DNA from: Paraglomus occultum | Taxonomy: Eukaryota; Glomeromycota; Glomeromycetes; Paraglomerales; Paraglomeraceae | Length of the DNA: 34,952 bases | Assembly (NCBI GenBank): GCA_910592205.1 | Contig: CAJVPJ010000207.1 | Location: 1-34,952, forward strand | Direction: 5' to 3' | In this document: in pieces, positions 32,293 through 34,952 of the stretch | Numbering within the stretch: the first letter of the stretch is position 1 | Layout: every line of letters begins with the position of its first letter | Notes under the pieces: model-generated | The model's database searches: none | Seen by the model: the letters and a program-made list of their open reading frames with translations, nothing else | Told to the model about the DNA's origin: nothing | Made by a program: the position numbers and the translations under genes

Positions 32293-33326
32293 CAGTCTAA
32301 GCCCGTTATAATAGGACTACGTTATAATGAAATCGAATTATAAGAGAAATTTTCTTAGAACTCTTTTTTCTAATATTAAAAATTGCTTGTTTAATAGATT
32401 TTTATAGTAAATCGTGTTATTAGCTATAATGGACTTTTCCCTCATCACCCATAACAGAATTAATCGCACTATAATGGACATATGACTTTAGCCAATAAAT
32501 AGAACGAGAGAAATCAAACTCAATATTAATATGATTTAACAATGTGTAAAGCACTTTGTTTATACGAAATGCCTAATAATATATCTAAAAGAATATTTTT
32601 AACAAAATGCACAGAAACGTCAACTATGTCTTGACAAGGAGAAAAAGCCTACACCAACGAATGACGAACTTGCGTTAAAATACAGAATCAAAAGAAAAAC
32701 CGTCTCCGTAATCTTAATAGCAAAAGAAAAGTGGCTTACAACGGATTTTGATAAGTATACTGCTCAGTTGAAGCGTAATAATTCCGTGTGAAAAAATATC
32801 GAGCGATACTGTTATGGAAGCTGCAAAAGAAGACATTTCCTTGTCTGCATTTGAAGAACGTAATTTAATTTAAGCCTTAATCGATAAACTTCCTTTCACG
32901 GATCCGATAAATGCTGAAGAGTATTTACGTCTTGATGAAAAAGAAGAAGAAGAAGTCTTAACTAATACCATTACGGGTGTGGATGATTTTAGGAAAAGAG
33001 ACAGGATCGGATGAAGAAGAGGAAAAGGAGGTGAAGAAACGAGTATCTATCAAAGAAGCCTGCAGAGGTGCTCATGTAGCGATTAATATAACTGTTATTT
33101 TTGTTGAGTACAATTAAGATTGTGACTAGGTTTTTCACTTCAATGAATATTCTGATGAGATTATTATTAAGTGAATTTATAGTAGTGGAAAAAATCGCAC
33201 TATAATGGAATTACACGTGCAATAATTAAAAAGTCTATTATAACAAATTACGCACGTTGTTGGGACTCGCGTTATAATGGCATCTGTGAGTTGTGCCCAA
33301 CTATCTATTATAACGAGCTTAGACTG
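32293..33326. mobile_element. internally deleted pogo/Tigger-like DNA transposon (Tc1/mariner superfamily)
   Basis: About 1.03 kb bounded by terminal inverted repeats: CAGTCTAAGCCCGTTATAAT at 32293 and, reading inward on the minus strand from 33326, CAGTCTAAGCTCGTTATAAT; they match at 19 of 20. The left end is preceded by TA (32291-32292) and the right end followed by CA, consistent with a TA target duplication with one mutation. Near both ends, short TATAATGG/GTTATAATG motifs repeat (32319, 32425, 32469, 33190, 33271). Inside are remnants of the two ends of a pogo-type transposase but no room for the DDE core. It could move only with a transposase supplied from elsewhere. Superfamily is confident; subfamily name is not assigned. 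Confidence 0.85.
32603..33110 (+). pseudogene. remnant of pogo-type transposase (CENP-B-like HTH plus C-terminal end, DDE core lost)
   Basis: At 32603-32791 the frame reads a CENP-B/pogo N-terminal helix-turn-helix: LCLDKEKKPT, then DELALKYRIKRKTVSVIL and AKEKWL, before a TGA. A shift by one base carries on (32790-33011) into the short acidic C-terminal region typical of Tigger-like proteins (LIDKLPFTDPINAEEYLRLD), with an in-frame TAA at 32871. A further shift near 33010 gives the final EEEEKEV and VSIKEA segment. The roughly 300-residue DDE catalytic domain normally found between is missing. The fragment has at least two frame changes and several stops, so no working enzyme is made. Confidence 0.75.
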
Positions 33327-34952
33327 CACAGTGAAATTTCTTTCTACCGGTCAACCCGGCCACGAAGTATTAGTCGATATAAGAGAACCAGCATAAAAAC
33401 CGTTTTTGAAAAATTTGGTTCTTTTAGCAGACACCGGTATAAAAAAGTTTTACAACACTGGTAACAAAATTCTTTGTACATTATATCTGCCATCATCGGT
33501 AAACATCAACGTCTTGGGAGACAATCAAACACCGACCATCACTTCGCAGGCTTTATATTTCGCCGACAAGATTATTTCATCGCAGATTACTTTATCGACA
33601 ATTACTTTTGTTGATTTCAACTACAGTCATTTCAACGACAATTATTTCACTGACAATGGTTTATAAATTTATCAAGCGCGTGAAAAAAAAAGTGCATTTA
33701 GGAATAGTCGACTGTATTTTGTCGTCCACCAACTCTAAATGTTCGCGAAATGGCTATCGGTAAAGCAACGATAAAATGATTATGGTACGGATCTTTGGCA
33801 ACGATTTTTTTTCTCGCGTCTACTATACATTATACTATATAAAATGAGATAAACATTAGTTGGCAACCATACGCCATCTTTGTTTAAGATTCCATATACT
33901 TCTAGTCCATAAGTTCCGCATTTAAAGTTGCATGGCCGCGATAAAATAGTCACTAGTGCATGCAATGGATGGCGTCCCAATTCTCTGTCCCATTCGTTCT
34001 GCCCCAATGTTTCGCCAACCTTTCATCAGACGTTCCCGTGAGAATATGGCAAAGTTTCGCCAAACAAAAGAAATTACCATAGTTAAATGTTTCGCGATCT
34101 TGTCGTTATTTACTACAAATATAACGAGCTTGCAAAATCAGTTAATACTTTTATTATTAATGACAAGATTAATATTAGCACAAAATATGTAGGCATTCAC
34201 AAATTTAAAAATTAAACGAAACCGAATTTTTTTGTATTATAAATGAAAGAGCCAGGTCGACTGACAATTTGCAATATTTTACCGATTCCAACTACGTCAA
34301 CCCTTAATATTCTAATGCAGGTGTATTAAACACATTCATTCAATTCTCTGGTAATCGTACCGATAGAATCGGAAATTTTTATTGATAAAAATGACGATCG
34401 GATAATTGATGATTGAAAATTGTTTAATCATCGTTTCATTCTAGCTTGGCAAATAAGATTACTCTAATTGCAAAGCATCGCGTTACATTTACACTTATAC
34501 CCAACCTGTAGTCTCATTAGTTTTAATTCGCTAATAAAAGAGTCATAGTAATAGTTTTACTCGATGCGCAGGATGTCTGAAACGTTTTGACAACAACCGC
34601 AAAGGCTTTAGAGTTGACAAAAAACGCTTCAAACAATACACAAAAGCGGCAAGTGAAGAGAATACTTTGAAGAAATGTATTGATTGGTTTTGCTTATGTA
34701 CAGTACCTTTTCAAGAAATGCTTATCCTTCAACGTTCTAAAACTTTTTTCTACCCGGTTGTTTGTTTATAAAAAGTTGACGTACATTTTATGTCGGCATC
34801 TAAACGTCAACTTACATACACAATGCCTTAAAACCTTTTATCGGTTAGGTGATTTCTTAATTGTTTTATTGATTATACACTCACCGGCAAAAAGTATCGA
34901 CAAAATCTAAATGTTACACAGATATTCGTCAGACTTGATAATCTTCGAACTG
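33327..34952. other. intergenic to window end, no gene recognised
   Basis: AT-rich DNA right of the transposon. A run of loosely repeated GACAATTAYTT / GATTACTTT words lies at about 33560-33660, making an 86-codon frame that begins at TTG and looks repeat-derived. GTTTCGCCAA-like words recur at about 34010, 34054 and 34090. A minus frame at 33780-34007 is open but unrecognised. The right window edge may cut a neighbouring gene. Confidence 0.45.

Noticed and set aside
33560-33666. 86-codon frame at 33406-33666 as a gene
   Set aside because: It starts at TTG and its second half comes from loosely repeated GACAATTAYTT words; best seen as repeat-derived.

Overview
The window looks like AT-rich nuclear DNA of a fungus, most likely an arbuscular mycorrhizal fungus (Glomeromycotina). 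The strongest reason is four separate intact genes for MATA_HMG-type (mating-type-like HMG-box) proteins within 21 kb. Expansion of this family is a known feature of Rhizophagus-type genomes. Other support is TATA and AATAAA signals around the genes instead of ribosome binding sites, abundant microsatellites and homopolymer runs, a decayed pogo/Tigger-like DNA transposon, and a decayed piece of eukaryotic 28S rRNA gene. The genus is inference; nothing here fixes the species.

Layout. 1.63-2.22 kb (minus): short HMG protein, 195 aa. 4.30-5.77 kb (plus): 491-aa HMG protein with in-frame tandem repeats and an Asn-rich tract. 7.92-7.98 kb: telomere-like hexamer block inside the window. 9.01-10.00 kb (plus): about 328-aa HMG protein. 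10.0-21.7 kb: gene desert with a homopurine block (13.29-13.43 kb), a degenerate 28S 5'-end fragment (13.95-14.04 kb), several microsatellites and a 28-bp minisatellite (18.39-18.53 kb). 21.71-22.72 kb (minus): 337-aa HMG protein. 22.7-32.3 kb: second gene desert with a 61-bp duplication and a few weak coding-like segments. 32.29-33.33 kb: pogo-like element whose catalytic core is gone. 33.3-34.95 kb: no gene recognised.

How the genes relate. All four proteins share one layout: a variable N-terminus, a short P-x-aromatic-x-V/I-like motif, an HMG box ending in an aromatic/basic segment, and a low-complexity S/T/N/P-rich or acidic C-terminus. They are best read as diverged paralogous sequence-specific DNA-binding proteins and putative transcription factors. 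Whether they act in mating, as the fungal MATA_HMG family does, cannot be told from sequence. I see no metabolic or housekeeping gene. In DNA this AT-rich, open frames up to roughly 120 codons are expected by chance over 35 kb (a rough estimate), so most other short frames were left out or recorded only as weak candidates.
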